From: a virus
Reading direction: 5' to 3' (one strand)
DNA length: 25,242 bases
IMG/VR virus record: IMGVR_UViG_3300024999_000364
Coordinates: 1 to 25,242 of that record
The notes beneath the pieces were generated by a model, which saw only the letters and a list, made by a program, of their open reading frames with translations, ran no database searches and was not told where the DNA came from. Of the stretch, positions 8,144 to 16,241 are shown one piece after another. A program made the translations under genes and the position numbers. Each line of letters opens with the position of its first letter. Within the stretch, counting starts at the first letter, position 1.

Positions 8144-9037
8144 ATGAACAAAGTTACGTACGGTCTTGAAGATGTTCATATCGCATTCAAAGGCGTAGCT
8201 CAAGTTGAATCTATCGAGGTTACAGCCGGATGTTCTACTGATGGCGAGATAACCGTGACGGTAACATCGGCGGCAGTTACTGGCTCACCCTTGGGTGTTA
8301 AAGTTGCGCTAGCAGCAGAGTCCCACGCAACAGCAACTCAGGTTGCAAGTGCGGTTTGTAATACACTGAACAACAACGCCGCCATCAGCGAGGACTTTGT
8401 GGCAAGCAACGTAGGTGGAGTAATTAAATTAACAGCAAAAGTCGTCGCGGCTAACGATGCTACACTAGCAATTGCTTTCACTCCAGGAGCAACAGGCGTA
8501 ACCGTCGGGGCATCAACTGCAGTTGCGGCAGGAGCAACCGGCTGGGGTGTACCAACTGCAATTCCAGGAGCGGTAAGATTTACACCAACAGCACAAGGCC
8601 AAGAATCAACATTCTACGCAGACAACGGCCCGTACTTCGTTGTTACTGCCAATAATGGTTACACTGCCGAGTTGGAAATGGCCCTTGTGCCCGATTCAGT
8701 GCTGGTCGAAATGCTTGGATGGGAAATTGACTCTAACGGAATGATGGTCGAGATTGCATCAGGCGTGCCTAAACGGTTTGCACTGCTTGGGCAGGTTGAG
8801 GGAGACGATAAGAATCGGCGTTTCGTTTACTACGATTGCCAAGCGTCCAGACCAGCTAAAGAGGAGAAAACCAAAGGCGAAACAATCGAGCCTAACACCG
8901 ATGTTTTAAATCTAACCATATTCCCAATTGAAATCGGCGGCAAGGATATCCCGAAAGGTGTCATGGAATTATCGGCAACAAATACTGCAGCTTATAACGC
9001 ATTCTTCGATGCTGTATATGTCCCAGTATTTGCATAA
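8144..9037 (+). CDS. Major tail (tube) protein with an inserted beta domain (297 aa)
   Basis: Subunit of the tail tube. The ends fit the phi13-type major tail family: MNKVTYGLEDVHIAFKG at the start, then GWGVPTAIPGAVRFTPTAQG, TFYADNGPYF, TAELEMALVPD and a later FVYYDCQASRP. Between residues about 21 and 133 an Ala/Val/Thr-rich segment (begins VESIEVTAGC, contains ITVTVTSAAVTGSPLGVKVA and NDATLAIAF) interrupts the N-terminal strand. It explains the length of 297 against roughly 190 for the usual family member. The segment reads as an Ig-like or similar beta-sandwich that would project from the tube. Ribosome site AGGAGGT precedes the ATG. Confidence 0.85.
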   Translation: MNKVTYGLEDVHIAFKGVAQVESIEVTAGCSTDGEITVTVTSAAVTGSPLGVKVALAAESHATATQVASAVCNTLNNNAAISEDFVASNVGGVIKLTAKVVAANDATLAIAFTPGATGVTVGASTAVAAGATGWGVPTAIPGAVRFTPTAQGQESTFYADNGPYFVVTANNGYTAELEMALVPDSVLVEMLGWEIDSNGMMVEIASGVPKRFALLGQVEGDDKNRRFVYYDCQASRPAKEEKTKGETIEPNTDVLNLTIFPIEIGGKDIPKGVMELSATNTAAYNAFFDAVYVPVFA

Positions 9038-9047
9038 GGAGGACCAC

Positions 9048-9464
9048 ATGAAAGAGCTTAATATCGGTGAACAGAAAGTACGGGTCAGGGCAACACCTCT
9101 GGCCCTCTTGTATTACAAGCAGGAGTTTAAGTCCGATCTTATTGGTGACCTTACGAAGTTAGCGGCTATAAAGAAAAGTGTTGTCGAGCAACCGAAAGAT
9201 CAATCGGAAGGTAAAGACAAAGATTCGGAAGATAAAGATAAGGATTACGTCGATATCTCCAAGCTTGATACCGTGGCGCTTCTGCAGTTAATCTGGGCTA
9301 TGGCCAAAGCAGATGCTCACCCCGAAAAATTCCCAAGCTTTATTGAGTGGCTTTCAAGCCTCGATGGATTCGATTTCTCGGATAGCGCACTTCTTACCGC
9401 GGCTCTGGAGGAAGCCGCTGACGGCTTTTTTCGTCGAGGAAAGCAACAACAAATCAAAAAGTGA
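9048..9464 (+). CDS. Tail assembly chaperone, gpG-like (138 aa)
   Basis: Cytoplasmic chaperone that coats the tape measure until tube subunits replace it. The start is fixed by AAGGAGG just before the ATG; the frame is open further upstream, inside the tail-tube gene. Residues 7-47 form the conserved beta-helix start, residues 48-68 are a charged low-complexity linker (KDQSEGKDKDSEDKDKD), and residues 70-130 are the helical core with LLQLIWAMAKAD. The 3' end overlaps a second open frame that should be reached by frameshifting, as in the lambda G/GT pair. It lies directly between tail tube and tape measure, the diagnostic place. Confidence 0.85.
   Translation: MKELNIGEQKVRVRATPLALLYYKQEFKSDLIGDLTKLAAIKKSVVEQPKDQSEGKDKDSEDKDKDYVDISKLDTVALLQLIWAMAKADAHPEKFPSFIEWLSSLDGFDFSDSALLTAALEEAADGFFRRGKQQQIKK
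9426..9432 (+). other. Predicted ribosomal slippage site, TTTTTTC
   Basis: In the chaperone frame the site reads GGC TTT TTT CGT. A +1 slip lets tRNA-Phe move from TTT to TTC, a perfect match, and continue with GTC GAG. A -2 slip on the same T run gives the same new frame with one extra Phe. A -1 slip is excluded here, because that frame meets a stop about 50 bases on (TAG near 9482). Location is inferred; the direction of slip cannot be settled from sequence. Confidence 0.55.
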
Positions 9465-9657
9465 TCGAAATCCGGAAAGATTAGATTTGGAATTGATTTC
9501 TATAGGTAAGCGTACAGGTTTGTCGTTCGAAGAAATGAACGAGTTTAGGGTAAGGGATTTACTTGCATACGCTAGGGTGTTCACTGGAGCTGGAAAAGAA
9601 GATGATAAACCACGTAAGGCATCCCAAAAAGATATTAATACATTCTACAGTAGTTAA
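9430..9657 (+). CDS. gpT-like extension of the tail chaperone, reached by frameshift
   Basis: An open frame one base ahead of the chaperone frame, without its own ribosome site. The coding part after the shift reads VEESNNKS, then LDLELISIGKRTGLSFEEM and RVRDLLAYARVFTGAG. This is a plausible folded helical domain of the kind found in the T part of G/GT chaperones. Joined at the run of six T, the long product would be about 202 residues (203 for a -2 shift). The long form should be the minor one and bridge the tape measure and tail tube proteins. The frame ends immediately before a hairpin and then the tape measure gene. Confidence 0.75.
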   Translation, partial: FVEESNNKSKSDRNPERLDLELISIGKRTGLSFEEMNEFRVRDLLAYARVFTGAGKEDDKPRKASQKDINTFYSS

Positions 9658-9681
9658 AGAGAGGGATTAATAACCCTCTCT
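9658..9681 (+). other. Hairpin directly after the chaperone stop codon
   Basis: AGAGAGGG (9658-9665) pairs perfectly over 8 bp with CCCTCTCT (9674-9681) around the loop ATTAATAA. There is no T run after it, so a full rho-independent terminator is unlikely. It may protect or process the mRNA, or reduce tape measure expression relative to the chaperone. It fills most of the 93 bases between the chaperone stop and the tape measure start. Confidence 0.6.
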
Positions 9682-9750
9682 CTACTTGATGATTAGGCAT
9701 AAGCAAAGCATCCTCTCGAAAGGGTGTTTTTCTTACGTCTAAATGGGGAG

Positions 9751-12240
9751 GTGAACATCATCGCAGGAGAAACCATCAAGGGAATCTCAGTCGTTATCGG
9801 GAGTGATACAACCGGCCTAACGTCAGCATTGTCCGATGTTAATAAGGCGAGCCGCGGTATTCAATCCGAGCTTAAACAAGTCGAAAGGCTACTACGTCTA
9901 GACCCGTCTAACGTGGAACTTGTTGCTCAACAACAACAACTCTTAACCGATGCAGTAGCAAACACTAGCGAAAAGCTCAACAGGCTACGAGCGGCACAGG
10001 AACAGGTCAACGAGCAATTTGCAAGAGGCGAGATTAGCGCGGGACAATACCGGGCGTTTCAGCGCGAGATAGCCGCCACCGAACAACAACTAAGTCGATT
10101 CGAGAGTCAATTATCTGGTACCGCCAACGAACTAAACAACCTTGGGGATGCTGCAGAGAATAACGCGGACAAGCTCAAGGACATCGGCGACAAGGTAAAA
10201 GGCGCTGGCGAGAAGATGTCGATGGCTATTACCGCACCGATTGCGGCGGCTGGTGGGTTAATGCTGAAGGGCGCTATTGACGCCGAGAACGCACAGAACA
10301 AACTCCAGGCATCGCTAGGAATTACAGCCGATGCAGCTGCCGATCTTGAGGCTGTAGCCCAAGCGGTTTGGGTCAATGGGTTTGGTGAAAATATTGAAGA
10401 AGCAAATGCCTCCATTACCACAGTGAGAAAAAACATGGGCGAATTCGCAGAAGATGAAATGCAAAAGGTCACAGAAGGTGCCTTGACCATCGCTGATATC
10501 TTTGAGCAAGATGTAAATGACGTAACTGTCGCCGCAGGTGTGGCTATGAAAAACTTCGGACTTGAGGGTCAAGATGCCCTTGATCTAATCACCGTAGGAT
10601 TTCAAAAAGGCGGGGATTACTCAGGCGAGTTGCTCGATTCATTTAGAGAATACGCGCCTCAGTTTGCAAGCATGGGAATTTCTGCCGATCAGGCTATGGG
10701 TATTCTTATAGCAGGTGCCGAGGCAGGGGCATGGAACCTCGATAAAGTCGGGGACTCGATGAAAGAGTTTAATATACGTGCGCAGGATGGCAGCAAGGCA
10801 ACAGCTGAAGGATTTGCCGCCATTGGCCTAGATGCTGAAAAAATGGGCGAATCCATAGCTAAGGGCGGAGAAGACGGCCAGAAAGCATTCGTGGCCACAG
10901 TGTCTGCCCTTGCGGCAATGAAGAACCCGATGGAGCAGAACATTGCAGGGACAGCCTTATTCGGCACACAATGGGAGGATGTTCGATCCAAGGTTATCGT
11001 GGCCATGGCTGACGGCATAAAGGGTATCGGAGACTTTAAGGGAGCGACCGACGAAGCGACTGCAGCCATGTATGACAACAACCCAGGACTTGCAATAACT
11101 AAAGCTATGCGCGAACTACAACTGGCTATCGGCCCGGCATTGCTACCGCTTGCTGATATCATCCAAAACACCATAGTCCCCGCGGTAAAAAGCATGGCTG
11201 AAGGATTTAATAACTTATCTCCCGCAGGACAAAAAACAGCCCTAGCCATTGCTGGGATTGCGGCCGCGACTGGGCCGTTATTAATTGTGCTCGGATCAAT
11301 GTCTATGGCGATAGGTTCATTAACCGGGTTGTTCAACGGGCTAAGCCTTTCGATATTCAGGACTATAGCAGCTAAAGTTACGGATGCAGCACAAACAATG
11401 GCATTGATCGGGTTGTACATTAAGGATGCAATTGTTAAGGGTGCAAGTACGGCAGCCACGGTGGCTATGACAGTAGCAACCACTACATGGAATGCTATTG
11501 CAACAATAGCCACTACTGTGACAACTGCATTAGGCGCAGCTATTGCCTTTTTAACATCTCCTATAGGAATTGCCGTAATAGCAATTGCGGCCCTAATTGC
11601 CGCCGGTGTTGCGCTGTACAAAAACTGGGATGAAGTAAAAGCCTTTGGTGTAAAGCTAAAGGATGCGCTCGTAAATACCTTTAACTCTATGGCAGCCGGA
11701 GTATCGAGCATTATTACTAAGGTCAAAGAAAGCATCGTGAATGGAATTACAGCTGCTCTTGATTGGATAGTTAGCCTACCAGATACGGTGTATGGATACG
11801 GCACAGATATTATTCGAGGGTTAATTAACGGCATCAAGTCAATGGCGGGAGAGGTTGCCCGTGTGGTTTCCGGCATAGTGGACGGAATAAAAAGCCGGAT
11901 AAAATCCGCCTTAAAAATATCGTCGCCATCAAAAGTCATGATGGAAATCGGGGAATTCACCGGTGAAGGGTTTATTGAGGGCATGAAAAATACTATTGCA
12001 GGGATATCAAACCAGGCTGAAAAGTTGGCCAACGCCGCCATACCAGATGTCTCGTCAATTACAAAAGGATTAAGCAACGCCAGTCCTTTAGGAAATTTTA
12101 CCGGATCAGGGACGGTATTAAACGTTAACGTTAGCAATCAGGGAACGCTCGTCGGCTCAAACGGCATGAATGAATTTGCCAACATCATGAGTCGAAAGAT
12201 TGCGGGGAGTTTTGGCCTTGGGACTGGCGGTGATTTCTAG
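9751..12240 (+). CDS. Tail tape measure protein (about 829 aa)
   Basis: Sets tail length and helps eject DNA. The first 130 or so residues (GLTSALSDVNKASRGIQSEL and on) are coiled coil. A TP901-type core follows, and two hydrophobic stretches (around TALAIAGIAAATGPLLIVLG and the region ending IAVIAIAALIAAGVALY) may enter the host membrane. The C-terminus carries KISSPSKVMMEIGEFTGEG, a common tape measure end motif. The family ruler of about 0.15 nm per residue implies a tail near 125 nm. The start is uncertain. GTG 9751 is given, another GTG lies at 9724, but the only well-placed ribosome site (GGGGAGGTG) points to an ATC codon at 9760. Confidence 0.92.
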   Translation: MNIIAGETIKGISVVIGSDTTGLTSALSDVNKASRGIQSELKQVERLLRLDPSNVELVAQQQQLLTDAVANTSEKLNRLRAAQEQVNEQFARGEISAGQYRAFQREIAATEQQLSRFESQLSGTANELNNLGDAAENNADKLKDIGDKVKGAGEKMSMAITAPIAAAGGLMLKGAIDAENAQNKLQASLGITADAAADLEAVAQAVWVNGFGENIEEANASITTVRKNMGEFAEDEMQKVTEGALTIADIFEQDVNDVTVAAGVAMKNFGLEGQDALDLITVGFQKGGDYSGELLDSFREYAPQFASMGISADQAMGILIAGAEAGAWNLDKVGDSMKEFNIRAQDGSKATAEGFAAIGLDAEKMGESIAKGGEDGQKAFVATVSALAAMKNPMEQNIAGTALFGTQWEDVRSKVIVAMADGIKGIGDFKGATDEATAAMYDNNPGLAITKAMRELQLAIGPALLPLADIIQNTIVPAVKSMAEGFNNLSPAGQKTALAIAGIAAATGPLLIVLGSMSMAIGSLTGLFNGLSLSIFRTIAAKVTDAAQTMALIGLYIKDAIVKGASTAATVAMTVATTTWNAIATIATTVTTALGAAIAFLTSPIGIAVIAIAALIAAGVALYKNWDEVKAFGVKLKDALVNTFNSMAAGVSSIITKVKESIVNGITAALDWIVSLPDTVYGYGTDIIRGLINGIKSMAGEVARVVSGIVDGIKSRIKSALKISSPSKVMMEIGEFTGEGFIEGMKNTIAGISNQAEKLANAAIPDVSSITKGLSNASPLGNFTGSGTVLNVNVSNQGTLVGSNGMNEFANIMSRKIAGSFGLGTGGDF

Positions 12241-13652
12241 TGGGTACAGTCATCAAGATTACGCCACCAGGAGGAGCGCAGCAAGAAGTATTTGCCTACC
12301 AAACGTGCCAGACAAAGCTATCCGCAACGGATCGCGCAGGGTCATTTAGTCTAGAGCTTCCGGCGCCTGATAATTCGCTTATCGACGCTTTCCCTGTCGG
12401 ATCAGACGTGCAAATCACGCAAGATGAGAATTTATTTCGTGGTTGGGTCGTTAAACCACCAAAAGCCCTGGACGGAACTGTCAGAACGCTAAGCCTAGAA
12501 GGATCTACGTACACAGCCAGAACGCAAAAGATTATCGTCACAGAGAGTTACACAAATACAGCAATTAGTGACATTGTGATCGACTTATTCACCAAATACG
12601 TTCCCTGGGCAACGAGAACTAACATCCAACCATGCGCGAAGACGATAACAATCCGCTTTGGTGACGATTACTTATGGGATGCCATGGAGCAACTTTGTCA
12701 GATTGCCGCCTATGAATGGTATATCGATGAGGAGTTGGATGTTAATTTCTTCGGCGGATCAGAGCGGATAAACCCAATCACACTAAGCCAGGCAAGTCGG
12801 AACTTCAGAAAAGGGACCGCAAATCTTAGCCCTGATGCCAGTAAGCTTGTGAATAAGTTGTGGGTAAAGGGAGGTAAGGCAACATCCGATCCGTACACAC
12901 AAGCCATAACTGTAAGCGCAGAAACGCCGATACAACTTTACTATACTCCAAGGGCGCCAGATGGAGAAAGTGTGGCGGTGCTGATCGGCGGAGTGCCAAA
13001 AACAGTTGGAATTCAAAACCTAGATAAGGCAGAAACCAAGGATTTCCTCCTGAACGTAAGTGAAAAACTACTCATACCTGACCTTTGTACATCGGGTACC
13101 GGATCAATCACTTATCGTTATGAGTATCCGATCAAATTACTACTTGAAGATCAGGAGTCTCAAGCAAAATACGGCCTATTTGAAGATGTCCTGAAGGTGA
13201 ACACAAATGACAAGGTGCTGGCCTATGATCAAGGACTTGACTACCTTGCCAAATACGCAAATCCCGTAATTACCGGAAGTATCGAGCCAGCATATGGAGT
13301 GTATCGACCTGGCGAACTCGTTAAAGTAGAGATTCCAGGACTCAATGTAAATGAATATTTGCAAATAAAAGAAGTCACCTACGAGTCGGTGACGGGCATG
13401 GGAATTGTTAATCGATCGCTCCAACTGGTAAGCAGGGAGCGTGATGCGGTGAGCATCTTAAAGGACCTTAATAAGCGCCTAGCTAAACTGGAGAAAACCT
13501 TATATAACGACAACGAAGGACCGGTTGAGAAGTATGTTTATTTTGCGGACAGCATTGTGACTCCGGAGTTTGTTGACGATGGGCTTACTTGGTCATTACA
13601 TCAATACCATATTTGTGGCCAAACGATGTGCAGTGCGGGGGTGATTATGTGA
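12240..13652 (+). CDS. Baseplate hub / late-control-D-like tail protein (470 aa)
   Basis: Likely central hub at the tail tip. The N-terminal 110 residues (DRAGSFSLELP, GSDVQITQDENLFRGWV) and the middle region (LWDAMEQLCQIAAYEWYIDE) match the general pattern of XkdQ/gpD-like hub proteins. A helical segment (DLNKRLAKLEKTL) and a short tail lie at the end. The GTG start overlaps the tape measure stop by one base, with GGCGGTGA upstream. No separate distal-tail (Dit) gene lies between tape measure and this gene, so the hub may attach directly to the tube. The product could also be called Tal-like; I cannot separate these without structure. Confidence 0.65.
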   Translation: MGTVIKITPPGGAQQEVFAYQTCQTKLSATDRAGSFSLELPAPDNSLIDAFPVGSDVQITQDENLFRGWVVKPPKALDGTVRTLSLEGSTYTARTQKIIVTESYTNTAISDIVIDLFTKYVPWATRTNIQPCAKTITIRFGDDYLWDAMEQLCQIAAYEWYIDEELDVNFFGGSERINPITLSQASRNFRKGTANLSPDASKLVNKLWVKGGKATSDPYTQAITVSAETPIQLYYTPRAPDGESVAVLIGGVPKTVGIQNLDKAETKDFLLNVSEKLLIPDLCTSGTGSITYRYEYPIKLLLEDQESQAKYGLFEDVLKVNTNDKVLAYDQGLDYLAKYANPVITGSIEPAYGVYRPGELVKVEIPGLNVNEYLQIKEVTYESVTGMGIVNRSLQLVSRERDAVSILKDLNKRLAKLEKTLYNDNEGPVEKYVYFADSIVTPEFVDDGLTWSLHQYHICGQTMCSAGVIM

Positions 13653-13984
13653 GCGTTACATCGGCGGCGAAAGCTTTGGCCCTCAGTACGGTAATTGCGG
13701 CAACAATGGATTCCATCACGGTAATATCGCTCAAGACAGCATCGGGTGAAATCTTCAGAAAGATCCCAACTGAGACAGAAGTTATATCTACCCAAAAGAG
13801 AAAGTTTACCTTTTGGATAAGCGATACCGAAGGCAATGGCGACATAATCGGCTTATCCCTGTATGGCGATGGGGCCACTACGACACTGGGCACAGGAATG
13901 GAAATGGTGACTCATGCAGTGGTTATAAGGAAGGATTACCAGAACAGCCTAGAGGTTGTTTGGACAGTGGAGGTGACACAGTAA
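13649..13984 (+). CDS. Small baseplate-associated protein of unknown function (111 aa)
   Basis: Not recognised. Beta-rich, with a hydrophobic Ala-rich start (SVTSAAKALALSTVIAATM) and no cysteines. The frame is open from further upstream, but GTG 13649 is the better start. It follows GGGGGTGAT at good spacing and overlaps the hub gene stop in a GTGA arrangement. The gene lies between hub and fibre in a continuous operon, so a baseplate or fibre-attachment role is likely by position. The C-terminal IRKDYQNSLEVVWTVEVTQ reads as beta strands. Confidence 0.7.
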   Translation: MSVTSAAKALALSTVIAATMDSITVISLKTASGEIFRKIPTETEVISTQKRKFTFWISDTEGNGDIIGLSLYGDGATTTLGTGMEMVTHAVVIRKDYQNSLEVVWTVEVTQ

Positions 13985-13985
13985 A

Positions 13986-15170
13986 ATGGCTTATATTAAA
14001 ACTGAATGGGTTGACGGCGAGAATAAATATTCAATAACTGATCAAGCTGGAAATATCATCCCTGGGTTTGAGAATATCAAACTGCTTTATACTGGTACTG
14101 GGGGAACTCCGCTAAGTCAGGAAAAGATGAATAAGATTGAGCAGGGGATAAAGGGCGTAGAGGCAAGCATCGAAAATATAGCATACGACTTGTATCTCAT
14201 GTGGTTGCAGGAGTATTATTCAACTTCCCTCTACGACGATGCTGATACATTAGGCGACACAAGGGCTATCATAGTAAATGGCTTTTCATCTGTGACGGAG
14301 TATAATGCAACACTAACTGACGCAAAAGTGGTGACAGGTAGTACTCTTTCAGAGCGCGTAACGTGTACGTCTCCAGACTGGACAATCGAAAGCACTACTA
14401 CTGCATTAAACTTTAATACAACTATGGCAATGACAGACACTTTTGATTGGACTAATCCACAATATGCAGCAGGTGCAATCAATCCTGAAACTTATGCAGT
14501 ATCAACGATGGATTCATCCGGGACTGAATATGGAACCATCAGGTTTGATTTGGGGTCAATCAAGACGATAGAGCATTTTGAGATATATGTATCTGCTGAT
14601 GGTGACGACTTCTCTTACGAGTATATAAAAGATGCAAAGTTTTCGACAGACGGTTCAACTTACACTACAGCGGGAATGTCGGACAAAGTAAGCTCGTATC
14701 AATCATCTGAGAATTGGCATAGAGTAAGCTGGGCCGCTCCAACACCCGTTAGATATGTAGTGCTACAAATAGCCACGTATCAAGGTGGAGCAGGAAGTTC
14801 GACTCATCGCGTTTATGATTCAAGGGGCTTGTCTAGGACTGACATCTTCGTACCGCGAACTCTAGTGTCTGCCGAAAAATCTCTAACCTTCAGCCCTTCT
14901 AGTATAGTGGGATACTTTTCAGACAACGTACCAGACGGAACAGACATAGACTATTTTGTATCCACTGACGGTGGGGTAAACTGGACCCAAGGCGTAGAAG
15001 TTGATAGCTGGCCAGACCCTAAAGTGGCAACGTGCATAGAGCGAAAAATTAATTTTGCGAATCTGCCAGTAGGGACTCAGTTAGTAATAAAGGCAGAGCT
15101 AACACCTACCACTGGAATGAGTGGCGTAACACCTGCGATATCAAGATACGGACTATTTATCTATGAGTAA
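13986..15170 (+). CDS. Tail fibre / baseplate protein with discoidin-like domain (394 aa)
   Basis: The N-terminus (TEWVDGENKYSI, then GTPLSQEKMNKIEQGIKGVE at about residues 40-59) is the attachment motif common in Firmicute tail fibres. Residues about 130-290 read as a jelly-roll of the F5/8 type C (discoidin) kind: YGTIRFDLGSIKTIEHFEIY, then VSSYQSSENWHRVSW and PVRYVVLQIATY. Such domains bind surface sugars. A final beta domain ends at YGLFIYE. It probably takes part in adsorption, next to two further surface genes downstream. The start has little ribosome site, so coupling to the upstream gene (one base away) is likely. Confidence 0.7.
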   Translation: MAYIKTEWVDGENKYSITDQAGNIIPGFENIKLLYTGTGGTPLSQEKMNKIEQGIKGVEASIENIAYDLYLMWLQEYYSTSLYDDADTLGDTRAIIVNGFSSVTEYNATLTDAKVVTGSTLSERVTCTSPDWTIESTTTALNFNTTMAMTDTFDWTNPQYAAGAINPETYAVSTMDSSGTEYGTIRFDLGSIKTIEHFEIYVSADGDDFSYEYIKDAKFSTDGSTYTTAGMSDKVSSYQSSENWHRVSWAAPTPVRYVVLQIATYQGGAGSSTHRVYDSRGLSRTDIFVPRTLVSAEKSLTFSPSSIVGYFSDNVPDGTDIDYFVSTDGGVNWTQGVEVDSWPDPKVATCIERKINFANLPVGTQLVIKAELTPTTGMSGVTPAISRYGLFIYE

Positions 15171-15185
15171 AGGGGGCCACAGTTA

Positions 15186-15374
15186 ATGCCAAAGTTTAAG
15201 GAAAAGGACGGAGTTCTCTATGTCGAGAAAACAGATGATGAAGTGAACGCTGAAATTCTAGGTCAACAACTCGTCGAAAAAGACATCCAAGTCCTAGAAT
15301 TGCAACGCGACAACCAAGCACTAGGCCAGCAAATCGTTGGCATTGATTTACGATTACTAATGGGAGGGATATGA
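15186..15374 (+). CDS. Small coiled-coil tail-region protein (62 aa)
   Basis: A short, highly charged protein with a strong heptad pattern over residues 24-50 (LGQQLVEKDIQVLELQRDNQ), so probably a coiled-coil oligomer. Ribosome site AAAGGGGG is 8-10 bases before the ATG. It sits immediately before an XkdX-type gene, where small fibre-associated proteins are usual. No family is recognised. Confidence 0.7.
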   Translation: MPKFKEKDGVLYVEKTDDEVNAEILGQQLVEKDIQVLELQRDNQALGQQIVGIDLRLLMGGI

Positions 15375-15375
15375 G

Positions 15376-15513
15376 TTGACAGACTTCGAGCGCGTAAACT
15401 TCTACTACACAAAAAAATGGGCCACAAAAGAGCAAGTCGGCATGTATTGTTTTTACAATGTGATTACGGCGGCAGAATACGAGCTAATCACGGGAGATGT
15501 CTACAGCGCCTAA
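15376..15513 (+). CDS. xkdX: XkdX family tail protein (45 aa, TTG start)
   Basis: Very short protein of the XkdX family found at the end of Firmicute tail operons, function unknown. The pattern FERVNFYYTKKWATKEQVG followed by VITAAEYELITGD is characteristic. The start is TTG, one base after the previous stop and preceded by GGGAGGG. The stop codon lies inside the loop of a terminator-like hairpin. Confidence 0.85.
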   Translation: MTDFERVNFYYTKKWATKEQVGMYCFYNVITAAEYELITGDVYSA

Positions 15514-15530
15514 AGGGCGTTATTTTATTT
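15505..15530 (+). terminator. Probable rho-independent terminator after the XkdX gene
   Basis: AGCGCC (15505-15510) pairs with GGCGTT (15516-15521), six pairs including one G-U, around the loop TAAAG that holds the stop codon. It is followed by the T-rich ATTTTATTT. The stem is short, so termination may be partial, which would still let the fibre genes downstream be read. Confidence 0.5.
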
Positions 15531-15549
15531 TAGGGAGGAAATTTTTGCA

Positions 15550-16179
15550 GTGGATACTTCTGATGTTCGCCTAAGAAAGTGTTCGGTATGTGGTGAAGAG
15601 AAGCCTGCATCACCGGAATATTTTAGGAGAGATTCAAGCAAAAAAGATGGACTAGTATCCCAATGCAAAACATGCCGGAACCGGAAAGAAAAACAATATA
15701 GAGATATGCCTAAAAACAAAGAAAGGATAAAAAGTCACACAATAAAAAGGGATTCGCGATATTTACATTATCAAGAAGAATACCGAAAAGCACACAAAGA
15801 TTATTTTAAGAAATACTTCAGAACTCATAAAGACAAAATGAATATCTATTTATCAAAGCGGATGGCCATGAAGAAAAAGCTTCAGGCCTCTTTAACTTTT
15901 GAGCAATGGGAGAATGCAAAAGAATACTTCCTCAATAAATGTGCTTATTGCGGGAAAGAAAAACCGTTAGCGCAAGAACATTTTATTCCGGTTTCAAAAG
16001 GGGGAGAGTATTCACATAACAATATTGTTCCTGCGTGTAAAACTTGCAATTCAAGCAAGCGCGATCATGATTTCTTTAAATGGTATCCGAATTTTAAGTA
16101 TTACTCAAAACCACGAGAGCGAGAAATCTTAAATTATCTTGGATATAAAAAAGGAATTCAGCAATTATCGCTTTTATAA
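15550..16179 (+). CDS. HNH homing endonuclease, free-standing (209 aa)
   Basis: Site-specific DNA endonuclease of the HNH type, a selfish intruder in the tail operon. An N-terminal zinc finger has Cys11, Cys14, Cys39 and Cys42 and is followed by a very basic helical region (residues 43-112), probably for DNA contact. The C-terminal HNH module has CAYCGKEKP (Cys131, Cys134), EHFIPVSKGG (His144), HNNIVPACKTCNSSK (Asn157/Asn158, Cys163, Cys166, Asn167). All catalytic and zinc residues appear intact. The GTG start follows GGGAGG. The gene is clearly more AT-rich than the structural genes upstream and is bracketed by terminator-like hairpins, both signs of transfer. Confidence 0.88.
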   Translation: MDTSDVRLRKCSVCGEEKPASPEYFRRDSSKKDGLVSQCKTCRNRKEKQYRDMPKNKERIKSHTIKRDSRYLHYQEEYRKAHKDYFKKYFRTHKDKMNIYLSKRMAMKKKLQASLTFEQWENAKEYFLNKCAYCGKEKPLAQEHFIPVSKGGEYSHNNIVPACKTCNSSKRDHDFFKWYPNFKYYSKPREREILNYLGYKKGIQQLSLL

Positions 16180-16196
16180 TTTGGATTGATACCTCC

Positions 16197-16219
16197 ACCG
16201 CATTTTAGCGGTTATTTTT
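16197..16219 (+). terminator. Probable rho-independent terminator after the HNH gene
   Basis: ACCGC (16197-16201) and GCGGT (16208-16212) form five perfect pairs around ATTTTA, followed by TATTTTTT. It should end or weaken transcripts from the endonuclease. It stands just before the ribosome site of the next virion gene. Confidence 0.55.
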
Positions 16220-16241
16220 TATGAGAGGAAGGGGTGCTAAC

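Noticed and set aside
10689-12137. Long minus-strand open frame (482 codons) opposite the tape measure gene
   Set aside because: Shadow of a GC-biased Ala-rich gene; no ribosome site, Pro/Ala/Ile-rich with no known fold, and fully inside a confident gene.
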